Assembly: GCA_910584525.1 (NCBI GenBank)
Contig: CAJUAT010000032.1
Location: 1 to 31,685, forward strand
Source of the DNA: an uncultured Muribaculaceae bacterium
GTDB taxonomy: Bacteria; Bacteroidota; Bacteroidia; Bacteroidales; Muribaculaceae
DNA: 31,685 nt
Direction of reading: 5' to 3'
Position 1 is the first letter of the stretch; each line of letters begins with the position of its first letter. The translations under genes and the position numbers were made by a program. The notes under the pieces were generated by a model, which saw only the letters and a program-made list of their open reading frames with translations, searched no databases and was not told the origin of the DNA. This document shows positions 1 to 7,062 of the stretch, piece after piece.

Positions 1-114
1 CACGCATTTTTGGCTGAATCTGAAAAATTCATCCACGGAAGTTTGGCAGTGTCCCTGGAAATTATTATTTTTGCAGTGTGTTTTTCATAGTATTAAATTA
101 AGATTAAGGTTTCG

Positions 115-153
115 GTCAATCTCTTTGGGAAAAGGGATTGACTTTATTTTTTT
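115..153 (+). terminator. Rho-independent terminator of a plus-strand transcript from left of the window
   Basis: A 12-bp stem (115-126 with 131-142, one G-T wobble) closes a GGGA loop and is followed by an 11-base stretch that is nearly all T (143-153). This is a textbook intrinsic terminator for the plus strand. No plus-strand gene lies inside the window upstream of it, so it ends a transcript that starts beyond the left edge. What that transcript encodes cannot be seen; it may be a protein gene or a small RNA. Confidence 0.85.
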
Positions 154-269
154 GCGCGGCCCGTTGGAGCGGCTCCTGTGTAAAATCGGGCGTTATCCGA
201 TTCTTCCTATATAAATATTGGCTTTAAAATGATTCACTTATTGAAAGATAGGCAGTATGTTGCATCGGC

Positions 270-317
270 CGAATTAAATAAATAAGTGCAATACCCTTCA
301 TGCAGGGTATTGCACTT
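270..317 (-). terminator. Strong hairpin, probable terminator of the ispG transcript
   Basis: Bases 284-296 and 305-317 are a perfect 13-bp inverted repeat; one more A-T pair leaves a 6-base loop. On the minus strand it is followed by an AT-rich run (atttatttaattc), which fits a minus-strand terminator about 140 bases beyond the ispG stop. On the plus strand there is no T tract, so it is probably unidirectional. The long 3' untranslated stretch between the ispG stop and this hairpin is unusual. Confidence 0.65.
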
Positions 318-330
318 CAATGGTCTGAAC

Positions 331-433
331 AAGCAATTTATATCACTGTCGCATATTTTAAAGAAATGAAATTCCTATGACGCGGCAATAAAAATCGGCC
401 TTAAAAATGAATGCTGTCTGTTATAAATTGCTT
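331..433. repeat. 12-bp perfect inverted repeat enclosing 79 bases
   Basis: AAGCAATTTATA at 331-342 is repeated in inverted form at 422-433. The 79 bases between contain no credible ORF. The element lies in the 3' untranslated region of ispG, between its stop and the hairpin at 284-317. It could close a long RNA stem or be the remnant of a very small inverted-repeat element. No clear target-site duplication flanks it. Confidence 0.5.
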
Positions 434-434
434 T

Positions 435-466
435 GACGCAATCTTATTTTGACGCAATCTTATTTT
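435..466. repeat. 16-bp perfect tandem duplication across the ispG stop codon
   Basis: The unit gacgcaatcttatttt occurs twice head to tail, at 435-450 and 451-466. The ispG TAA stop (460-462 on the minus strand) lies inside the right-hand copy. The duplication leaves the reading frame unchanged because the stop is read before the second copy. Confidence 0.8.
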
Positions 467-2046
467 GAGTCGGTTCTGTCGGCCTCGATAATTTCGAGCA
501 GCCTGTCAATGGCTTCGGAGCAGGGGATATTCTTGACCACACATTCCTTGCCTCTGTATATCGACACCTTGCCGGGGCCGGCGCCAACATAACCATAGTC
601 GGCATCGGCCATCTCGCCGGGACCGTTCACTATGCACCCCATCACTCCTATCTTGAGCCCGGTAAGATGTGCCGTGGCTTTTTTCACCTCTGCGAGTGTT
701 GACTGCAGGTCGAAGAGCGTGCGCCCGCAACTCGGACAGGAGATGTATTCGGTTTTGGAAGTGCGGAGACGCACGGCCTGAAGAATGTCGAGTTCAAGGC
801 GCCCCAGGGCAGAGTTGTCGAAATGCGGATCATTGATTCTTATTCCCGAGCCATAGCCGCAAAGGAGGAGCGTGCCGGCATCGGCGGCGCTTTTGATGCG
901 CAGCTCTTCGAGGTCGGCAGTGTTGTAGGAGAAGGTCATGAGGACAGGCTTCCGCCCTCCGGCATCCACATAGCTGTCGATGGCCGCTGCCATGGCGCCC
1001 ACAGGATTAGGCCCTTCGGCAGTGATCTCTATGAGGTTGGAGTCGGCGGCAGGCATGTCGTGATGCCATGCCACTGTCGACGTTCCCGGTGGCAGAACGC
1101 CGTTGTAAGGAAGGGTGTGTGAACGGGCTTTGTCCTGTAGAGTCGTGGCCGGCTCATCTATCCAGGCATGGCCGTCGCGGGCTGTGATGTAATCGCGCAG
1201 CATACGGGCTACGGGTACCTCGTTGCAGGGGTCTTCGCTCAGCGATACCCTGATGGTATCGCCGATACCCATGGCCAGCAAAGCTCCGATGCCGGCAGCG
1301 CTCTTGATGCGACCATCCTCGGCGTCGCCTGCTTCCGTAACCCCAAGGTGCAAGGGATAATGCATGTCCTCCTTGTCCATCTCGGCAACCAACAGCTGCA
1401 CCGTCTCCACCATCACCACAGTGTTGGAGGCCTTGACGGATATCACTATGTCGTTGAAATCATTTTCGCGGGCAATCCTGAGGAACTCCATTACCGATTC
1501 CACCATACCTGCGGGTGTGTCGCCGTAACGGCTCATGATTCTGTCGGAGAGGGAGCCATGGTTAACGCCCAGGCGTATGGCGGTGCCATGCTCGCGGCAT
1601 ATCTCCAGAAAGGGCACGAATGTGCGGCGTATGCGTTCTATTTCCGCGGCATATTCTTCATCGGTGAATTCCAGTTTGCGGAACGTTCTGGCGGCGTCCA
1701 CGAAGTTGCCGGGATTGATGCGCACCTTGTCGGCATGCAGAGCAGCCTCGAAGGCAGCCTTGGGGTTGAAATGCACATCGGCCACCAGCGGCACATCGCA
1801 CCCCATGTCGAGGAGACGTGTCTTGATGGCGCCGAGACTCGCGGCCTCGCGGATGCCCTGCGTGGTGAGTCGAACGATGTCGGCACCTGATGCCGATAAT
1901 GCCGCAGTCTGGCGCGCGCTCGACTCTATATCGTTGGTGTCAGTATTGGTCATCGACTGCAATGCTATCGGAGCAGTCCCGCCGATCACGATATTCTTGA
2001 CTTTTACCGGCGTGCTACGACGACGGACGTAATTATAAAGAGACAT
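460..2046 (-). CDS. ispG: 4-hydroxy-3-methylbut-2-enyl diphosphate synthase (IspG/GcpE)
   Basis: IspG converts 2-C-methylerythritol 2,4-cyclodiphosphate to HMBPP, the penultimate step of the MEP isoprenoid pathway, in the cytosol with a [4Fe-4S] cluster. The first ~280 of 528 residues match the TIM-barrel half (LVADVHFNPK, VRINPGN, LGVNHGSLSDRI, HLGVTEAG). The C-terminal half carries the cluster ligands: Cys437 and Cys440 in CPSCGR, Cys471 in GCIVNGPGE, and Glu478, the known fourth ligand. A middle insert (about 285-400) marks the larger bacterial form seen in Bacteroidota; it looks compact, since relatives I remember exceed 600 residues. The start gives the usual N terminus (SLYNYVRRRST). 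It is the last gene of the minus-strand run, 40 bp after the PAP2-like gene, and the gap is filled by a heptad repeat. Confidence 0.97.
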   Translation of the reverse strand: MSLYNYVRRRSTPVKVKNIVIGGTAPIALQSMTNTDTNDIESSARQTAALSASGADIVRLTTQGIREAASLGAIKTRLLDMGCDVPLVADVHFNPKAAFEAALHADKVRINPGNFVDAARTFRKLEFTDEEYAAEIERIRRTFVPFLEICREHGTAIRLGVNHGSLSDRIMSRYGDTPAGMVESVMEFLRIARENDFNDIVISVKASNTVVMVETVQLLVAEMDKEDMHYPLHLGVTEAGDAEDGRIKSAAGIGALLAMGIGDTIRVSLSEDPCNEVPVARMLRDYITARDGHAWIDEPATTLQDKARSHTLPYNGVLPPGTSTVAWHHDMPAADSNLIEITAEGPNPVGAMAAAIDSYVDAGGRKPVLMTFSYNTADLEELRIKSAADAGTLLLCGYGSGIRINDPHFDNSALGRLELDILQAVRLRTSKTEYISCPSCGRTLFDLQSTLAEVKKATAHLTGLKIGVMGCIVNGPGEMADADYGYVGAGPGKVSIYRGKECVVKNIPCSEAIDRLLEIIEADRTDSK

Positions 2047-2054
2047 GATTGTTA

Positions 2055-2089
2055 GTGATTAGTGATAAGTGATGAGAGATTGGTGATTA
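2055..2089. repeat. Five-unit heptad array (GTGATTA-like) at the ispG / PAP2 junction
   Basis: On the plus strand, five consecutive 7-bp units can be read: gtgatta, gtgataa, gtgatga, gagattg, gtgatta. The array fills most of the gap between the PAP2-like gene and ispG and includes the PAP2 stop codon (2087-2089). A second array of the same type and length occurs at 8468-8502 in the opposite orientation. Confidence 0.8.
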
Positions 2090-2884
2090 GTGGATGAACA
2101 TCATCAGATAAACGGCGAGGAAGCCTACGGAGTAACCGGCGAGCACCTGGGCGAGGGTATGCCGTCTTAGCCATAGACGGGCGGAGCCGAGGAGGCCGGC
2201 GCAGAAGATGGCCACCACGAGCCATACAGTGATGTAAGGACTCGGGTAGGGATTATGGGTCATGTGCACAAGTAGCGCCACTATGCCGGCTATAGCCGCG
2301 CAATGGGCCGATATTTTCCATTTGAAGTTGATGAGAAACTCAATGACACCTGCCACGGCGCCGCCGGCGTAGAACATCGTCACCCACATAGGGAATCCCT
2401 TGCTGTGAAGAAACCAGGCAGTCCCGCCCATGCACAGGATGGTGATGATATATGGAATCAGCCGTTCCTTACGACCGTTGAGGCCGATATCGTGCACTAT
2501 GCCGAAGCGTTTGAGGAGAAGCACAAGAATGGCGGGGACCGCCATGTTGAAAAGCGCCACTATGGCCGTAAACGCCCATTTCGAGGCTTCCGGCACGAAG
2601 CTCAGTATGGAGAGACTGAATATCAGGATGATGCCGTACAGTGGCATCATCAGCGGCACAAGCACCCATGACGCTATACGGGCTATCGCGTCAATCACGG
2701 GTCGCGGCGTGTCGTCGGGGTCGGAAAACTCCGACATCTCCGTATATTCCGAATTCTCCTGTTCTTCCTGTTCTTCCGGCTTCACCGGCTCTTCCGGAAA
2801 GTTCCCCGTAGCCGGCTCTTCCGGCAATTCAGGTTCGTCGCCTAATGGTGACGCAGGGTAATATGATGTCGTATCAAGTTTCAT
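2087..2884 (-). CDS. PAP2-superfamily-like integral membrane protein with acidic N-terminal tail
   Basis: The 265-residue protein starts with about 60 polar residues rich in Glu and Pro, then has six or seven hydrophobic segments (about 68-95, 103-125, 143-160, 166-186, 195-208, 217-233, 246-264). Near the C terminus are features of the type 2 phosphatidic acid phosphatase fold: SAH at 192-194, where the family has SGH, and Arg236-x5-His242 in SARLWLRRH, matching the SRx5H motif. The Asp normally three residues further on is replaced by Gln246, and the first KxxxxxxRP motif is not intact (NGRKERLIP). It probably acts on or binds a lipid phosphate at the membrane, or is a degenerate member; substrate unknown. 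Met50 is an alternative start that would remove the acidic tail. It lies 21 bp after the RluA-type gene. Confidence 0.75.
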   Translation of the reverse strand: MKLDTTSYYPASPLGDEPELPEEPATGNFPEEPVKPEEQEEQENSEYTEMSEFSDPDDTPRPVIDAIARIASWVLVPLMMPLYGIILIFSLSILSFVPEASKWAFTAIVALFNMAVPAILVLLLKRFGIVHDIGLNGRKERLIPYIITILCMGGTAWFLHSKGFPMWVTMFYAGGAVAGVIEFLINFKWKISAHCAAIAGIVALLVHMTHNPYPSPYITVWLVVAIFCAGLLGSARLWLRRHTLAQVLAGYSVGFLAVYLMMFIH

Positions 2885-2905
2885 TTCAATAGTATGTGTT
2901 GTAGG

Positions 2906-3835
2906 TTAAACAACATCATCCGGTTTAGGTTTTCGGATACCGCCCACGGTGGCTATGAATTGCGGAGGTATAGGCGTCTCGAAGCGCATGTCCTTTCTGG
3001 TCACGGGGTGAGCGAAGCGGAGAGTGCGGGCATGTAGCGCGAGGCGGTGCATAGGACTCTTTTTAGCGCCATATTTATGGTCGCCGGTGATGGGATGGCC
3101 CAGGTCGTGGGCATGTACCCGGATCTGGTTCTTCCTTCCGGTGTCAAGCGAGAAGCTGGCCAGAGTATATCCTTTGCCGCGGGTTATCACCTCATAATGC
3201 GTCACGGCTATGCGTCCCTCCTCGGGATTGTCGGTGCTGTATACCACGAACTCCGAGTTCTCGGCCAATCGGCTTTTCACGAATCCTTTGTTCTCCTCCA
3301 GATACCCTTCGAGCACGGCCACATACTGGCGTTCGAGAATGATGTTGTTCCAGTTGTGGCGGAGCGTTTCCTGCGCCTCCTTGCTTTTGGCGAACATCAT
3401 CAGTCCGGTAGTGTCGCGGTCGAGACGGTGCACCACATAGAGCTTGTTGAGGGGCGACTCCTCCTTGATATAAGCCTTGATGATGTCGAAGGCATTCTCA
3501 TCCTTGCGGTGGCTCTCGGTGGCTACCGACAGGAGACCGTAACCCTTGTGGATCACTATCACATGGTCGTCTTCATAAACGAGTTTCACGCGAGGATGTC
3601 GGAACACCGGGAAAGGGCGGGAGATGTTTAGCAGCACTTCGGCGCCCGGCTCCACCGGCGTGTCGAACTTGGTGGATACATTCCCGTTGACCTTGAAATG
3701 GCCATACTTGAGCCATTTCTTTATGTCGGTTCGTTTGGAATCGGGGCGTCGGGCGGCAATGAACTCCATCAAAGGCACCGCCGAGTCGGAGAGGTTTGTA
3801 TATGTAAGGATTCTGTCTTCGCGGAAAGGTGTCAT
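2906..3835 (-). CDS. RluA-family 23S rRNA/tRNA pseudouridine synthase
   Basis: The family isomerises specific uridines to pseudouridine in structured RNA. With the start at 3835 the protein has 309 residues: an S4-like RNA-binding part at about 20-70 (RTDIKKWLKYGHFKVNG) followed by the catalytic domain. The diagnostic HRLDRDTTG motif is at 136-144, with catalytic Asp139. Further family features are LDTGRKNQIRVH and GDHKYGAK. The start was chosen because the ATG at 3833-3835 overlaps the TGA of the upstream DUF2851 gene as ATGA, a classic translational-coupling arrangement. An ATG at 3847 (adding MPRD) is a close alternative; the longer frame back to 3910 is not supported. Which RluA-type site it modifies cannot be told. 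Confidence 0.93.
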   Translation of the reverse strand: MTPFREDRILTYTNLSDSAVPLMEFIAARRPDSKRTDIKKWLKYGHFKVNGNVSTKFDTPVEPGAEVLLNISRPFPVFRHPRVKLVYEDDHVIVIHKGYGLLSVATESHRKDENAFDIIKAYIKEESPLNKLYVVHRLDRDTTGLMMFAKSKEAQETLRHNWNNIILERQYVAVLEGYLEENKGFVKSRLAENSEFVVYSTDNPEEGRIAVTHYEVITRGKGYTLASFSLDTGRKNQIRVHAHDLGHPITGDHKYGAKKSPMHRLALHARTLRFAHPVTRKDMRFETPIPPQFIATVGGIRKPKPDDVV

Positions 3836-5133
3836 GTCGCGGGGCATTGATTGGTGATTATATCGGAGGAGTTTTTGATGAGGAAAGCGGCGAAACGGCA
3901 GTCGAGGCATCTGTCGGCGTCGCAGAACTGTTTTCTGAGCTGCAGGAGAGCCTGGGAGTCGGCGGCGGAACGGGGTTCAAGGCCATAGCTTCGCCACTGC
4001 CTGATAAAGGTGTTGTTTTCAGGACGGAGGTCTTCCCAGATGTCGAAAGCCTTTTCGCAGGCTTCGAGGTCGCCGATGGCTGCGGAATAGGCGAAGAGCA
4101 CCGGGGCCACGAAGTTGATGAGGAGCAAATCCACGGAAGAGTCGGAGAGGGCCTGTGCCGCGGAGCCGGGTCGGTCGAAAGCCGAGTGTGTCTGCCAGTA
4201 GCCGTCGGCATCCCATATGAAGAGATGTCGGAGTGCCTCGGTGTCGTGGCGTCGGTCGAGCATGTCGCCCAGCAGCGTGAAGCCGTCGAGCAGCAGATGG
4301 CTCAACATCGCTATGCGCCGGTGGGGAAAGTTGCCGGGGCGCGTGCGGGCATATTTCCATATGTCGGCACGCATGGGCCGTAACCCGTATTTGCGGGCCA
4401 AAAAGAAATATTCGCGACACAGCTGCTGGTAATATTCGTCGAACATATACAGCGACGTGTCGAGCATTCCTGCCTGGCCGAAGAGGAGAGCCTGCAGCTG
4501 GAAAATGTCGTCGCAGTGATGGGCGAGGATGTTGAGGGGGAGCGACCTGGCGAGCATCTCGAAAGGGTCGCCGTTGAGAGATGCGCCGAAAGCGCGGGCG
4601 AGAGCCACGAAGCATGTGCGGCTCCAGTCGTTGTGAAATTCCCGGGCATAGTTTCGTATCCTGTCGGCCTTGGCGTGCATTCTGTCGATGGCGAGGGTGG
4701 AGAGCCAGTCGGCGACATGCAGCGGTGGTATGGCGCTTATTTTGTCGCGGCACGCAACATCGCCGATATGTGCCGACAGGGCGCGGTACATCGTCTCGAA
4801 CGACGGCGGATATGTCATCACAATCTGGGGGAGTTCACGGGAGTCGCTCATGACTATGCGGGCATCGTCGTGGCCTACCACGTGGAGAATCACGTTGTCG
4901 TAGGCCGGGTCGCTGTCATGGCCGTGGCGGTACCAGTCGCTGGCATGCTCGTGAATCTCGATGTTGCCTACCCATTCCTCGCCGTCGATGTGGATACGCC
5001 CGTTAAGGAAGTCGGGACCCGCATCGGTGTTGTGGAGTCCCGGACTGTGTACGCATATCTTTTCCCCGCGGACCGTGGTGAAATGATGGCCCGACAACCG
5101 TTGTTTCCACAGATATTGGTAAAGCATCTCCAT
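3832..5133 (-). CDS. DUF2851 family protein
   Basis: This 433-residue cytosolic protein belongs to DUF2851, a family common in Bacteroidota with no assigned function. Recognisable parts are the N terminus (MEMLYQYLWKQRL), NTDAGPDFLNGRIHIDG, WVGNIEIHEHASDWYRHGHD and YDNVILHVVGHDD. The conserved His/Asp/Glu-rich first ~100 residues look like a metal or nucleic-acid site, but that is an inference. The C terminus has a Cys cluster (CDADRCLDCRF). The start at 5133 matches the family; the frame continues to 5181 only through a short repetitive stretch (5145-5164) that looks like leader DNA. ATG 5127 is a second option. Its stop overlaps the start of the pseudouridine synthase gene by 4 bp, so the two are probably co-translated. 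Confidence 0.9.
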   Translation of the reverse strand: MEMLYQYLWKQRLSGHHFTTVRGEKICVHSPGLHNTDAGPDFLNGRIHIDGEEWVGNIEIHEHASDWYRHGHDSDPAYDNVILHVVGHDDARIVMSDSRELPQIVMTYPPSFETMYRALSAHIGDVACRDKISAIPPLHVADWLSTLAIDRMHAKADRIRNYAREFHNDWSRTCFVALARAFGASLNGDPFEMLARSLPLNILAHHCDDIFQLQALLFGQAGMLDTSLYMFDEYYQQLCREYFFLARKYGLRPMRADIWKYARTRPGNFPHRRIAMLSHLLLDGFTLLGDMLDRRHDTEALRHLFIWDADGYWQTHSAFDRPGSAAQALSDSSVDLLLINFVAPVLFAYSAAIGDLEACEKAFDIWEDLRPENNTFIRQWRSYGLEPRSAADSQALLQLRKQFCDADRCLDCRFAAFLIKNSSDIITNQCPAT

Positions 5134-5144
5134 GGGATGGGGTA

Positions 5145-5164
5145 GGGATATGCAGGGATATGCA
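5145..5164. repeat. 10-bp perfect tandem duplication upstream of the DUF2851 gene
   Basis: The unit gggatatgca occurs at 5145-5154 and again at 5155-5164, followed by a diverged third copy (gggttatatgc). It lies in the short gap between cysS and the DUF2851 start. Confidence 0.7.
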
Positions 5165-5201
5165 GGGTTATATGCGGGCACTTCCGGCGGAGGCCGGAGG
5201 C

Positions 5202-5225
5202 CTCTGAAGCATTATTGCTTCAGAG
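5202..5225. other. Perfect 10-bp hairpin containing the cysS stop codon
   Basis: Bases 5202-5211 and 5216-5225 are perfect inverted repeats around a 4-base loop. The cysS TAA (5212-5214, minus strand) lies in the loop. A GC-rich stretch follows on the minus strand instead of a T run, so this is not a typical intrinsic terminator. It may stabilise the mRNA end or weaken read-through into DUF2851. Confidence 0.6.
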
Positions 5226-6687
5226 ACCATTCGGCGCCGTTTTTTGTGTCTTTTACGGTGAAACCGAGTTCTGCGAGACGGTTGCGGATAAGGTCGGAGG
5301 TGTTCCAGTCTTTGGCGTTCTTGGCGTTTGCCCTGACTTCGAGGAGGAGGTCGACGGCCCCCTTGTAAGGGGTAGTGTCGAGACCTGCGGCCTCATCTTC
5401 GGGGAGGATTCCCAAGAGGTCGGTCAGGATGGTGCCGAAGAGCTTTTTAAGGCTGTCGATGTTGTTTTGCGACAGATTCAAGATACCGTCGCCGGCGGCG
5501 TTGATGACTTTCACGGCCTCGAAGATATGGCTCAGCGCTATGGGCGTGTTGAGGTCGTCGTCGAGGGCTTCGAGAGCTTTCGCCGTGAAATCGGGTATGT
5601 CGGCATCGGTGTCGGTGGTCGCTTTCAGATTGTTGAGACGCGTGCGTGCCTCGTTGAGCTTCTGCAGGGCCTTTTCTGCTCCCTGCAGCGCTTCGTCGGA
5701 GAAGTCGACGGTGCTCCTGTAATGTGCCTGAAGGATGAACAGGCGTATCACCATCGGCGAGTAGGGACGGCTCAACAGCTCATGCTCTCCCTTGAAGAAT
5801 TGCTCCAGGGTGATGAAGTTGTTGTAGGATTTGCCCATCTTCTTGCCGGCGATGGTGATCATGTTGTTGTGCATCCAGTATCTGACGGCGGGATGCCCCT
5901 GGGCGGCCACGCTCTGGGCGATCTCGCATTCATGGTGGGGGAACATGAGGTCCATGCCGCCGCCGTGAATGTCGAAAGTGTCGCCGAGGTATTTGCGGCC
6001 CATCGTGGAGCATTCGAGGTGCCATCCCGGGAATCCCTCGCTCCATGGGCTGGGCCAGTGCATGATATGCTCCGGAGCCGCCTTTTTCCATAGGGCGAAG
6101 TCGAGGGGCGAGCGTTTTTCGCTCTGGCCGTCGAGTTCGCGAGTGGTGTTGCGGAGCTCGTCGATATTGCGTCCCGACAGGATGCCGTAATGATGGTCCT
6201 TGTTGTAGCGGGCCACATCGAAGTATATGCTGCCGCAGCTCTCGTAGGCATAGCCCGACTCGAGGATGCGCTTCACATATTCTATCTGCTCTATGATGTG
6301 TCCGGAGGCGTGGGGCTCGATGCTGGGCGGAAGCACGTTGAGAGCCTCCATGTCATGGTGGTAGCGGTTGAGATAGTACTGCACCACTTCCATCGGCTCG
6401 AGCTGTTCGAGACGCGCTTTCTTGGCTATCTTGTCCTCGCCCTCGTCGGCATCATGCTCCAGATGTCCCACATCGGTGATGTTGCGCACATACCTTACCT
6501 TGTAGCCCTTGTGCAGGAGCAGACGGTAGAGGATGTCGAAAGTGATGGCGGGGCGGGCATGTCCCAGATGAGCGTCGCCATAAACCGTGGGACCGCATAC
6601 GTACATACCCACGTGCCCCGGCATAAGAGGCTTGAAGGCCTCTTTATTCCGGGTCAGGGTGTTGTACAACAGCAGTGTCGATTCCAT
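5212..6687 (-). CDS. cysS: Cysteinyl-tRNA synthetase
   Basis: This class I aminoacyl-tRNA synthetase charges tRNA-Cys with cysteine in the cytosol. All key elements are present in 491 residues: the HIGH motif as HLGH at 40-43, KMSKS as KMGKS at 283-287, and the zinc ligands expected from E. coli CysRS at Cys31, Cys226, His251 and Glu255. The tail carries the usual helical anticodon-binding region. The length is slightly above the E. coli enzyme, as is common in Bacteroidota. It follows the DUF3467 gene by only 7 bp, so the two are almost certainly co-transcribed. The stop codon sits in the loop of a perfect hairpin. Confidence 0.98.
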   Translation of the reverse strand: MESTLLLYNTLTRNKEAFKPLMPGHVGMYVCGPTVYGDAHLGHARPAITFDILYRLLLHKGYKVRYVRNITDVGHLEHDADEGEDKIAKKARLEQLEPMEVVQYYLNRYHHDMEALNVLPPSIEPHASGHIIEQIEYVKRILESGYAYESCGSIYFDVARYNKDHHYGILSGRNIDELRNTTRELDGQSEKRSPLDFALWKKAAPEHIMHWPSPWSEGFPGWHLECSTMGRKYLGDTFDIHGGGMDLMFPHHECEIAQSVAAQGHPAVRYWMHNNMITIAGKKMGKSYNNFITLEQFFKGEHELLSRPYSPMVIRLFILQAHYRSTVDFSDEALQGAEKALQKLNEARTRLNNLKATTDTDADIPDFTAKALEALDDDLNTPIALSHIFEAVKVINAAGDGILNLSQNNIDSLKKLFGTILTDLLGILPEDEAAGLDTTPYKGAVDLLLEVRANAKNAKDWNTSDLIRNRLAELGFTVKDTKNGAEWSLKQ

Positions 6688-6694
6688 CGTCCTG

Positions 6695-6991
6695 TCAATT
6701 GTTGCCGGCCTGGCTCTTGGCCTGGGCGGGCATGATCTCGCCGAACTGTGCCTCGTATTTCTTGATGTTGTCGGTAAGGGCGAACATCAGTTTCTTGGCG
6801 TTCTCGGGGCTCATGATCACGCGTGATACCACCGGAGCCTGGGGCATCCCGGGAGCCGCGAAGATGAAGTCGATGAGAAACTCGCTGGGGCTGTGGCCGA
6901 TCATGGCGAGATTCGTGTACTTGCCGTCGGCAAGCTCAGGACGTAACTGTATCTGTAGCTGGTTCTGGTTCTGATTCTGATTTTCGTTCAT
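6695..6991 (-). CDS. DUF3467 family small protein
   Basis: This 98-residue soluble protein matches DUF3467, a family of unknown function. The core runs from about 15 to 85 (LRPELADGKYTNLAMIGHSPSEF, FIFAAPGMPQAPVVSRVIMSP, NAKKLMFALTDNIKKYEAQFG). The N terminus is an Asn-Gln repeat (NQNQNQNQ) encoded by a hexamer repeat. A role in transcription or replication complexes has sometimes been guessed for the family, but nothing in this sequence shows it. It lies immediately upstream of cysS. Confidence 0.88.
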   Translation of the reverse strand: MNENQNQNQNQLQIQLRPELADGKYTNLAMIGHSPSEFLIDFIFAAPGMPQAPVVSRVIMSPENAKKLMFALTDNIKKYEAQFGEIMPAQAKSQAGNN

Positions 6992-7062
6992 AATTTTTAT
7001 TATTGGATGTGTCTGATATTGGTCCGCAAGTTCTCTGTGCGTGCCGCTATATCAATGCGAAA

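Noticed and set aside
230..286. Plus-strand mini-ORF of 18 codons (ATG near 230) just before the hairpin at 284-317
   Set aside because: It is too short to judge, has no promoter box of good quality, and the hairpin lacks a plus-strand T tract.
6955..6990. Asn-Gln hexamer repeat in DUF3467 as a phase-variable tract
   Set aside because: The unit is six bases, so length changes keep the frame; it is only a length-variable tail.
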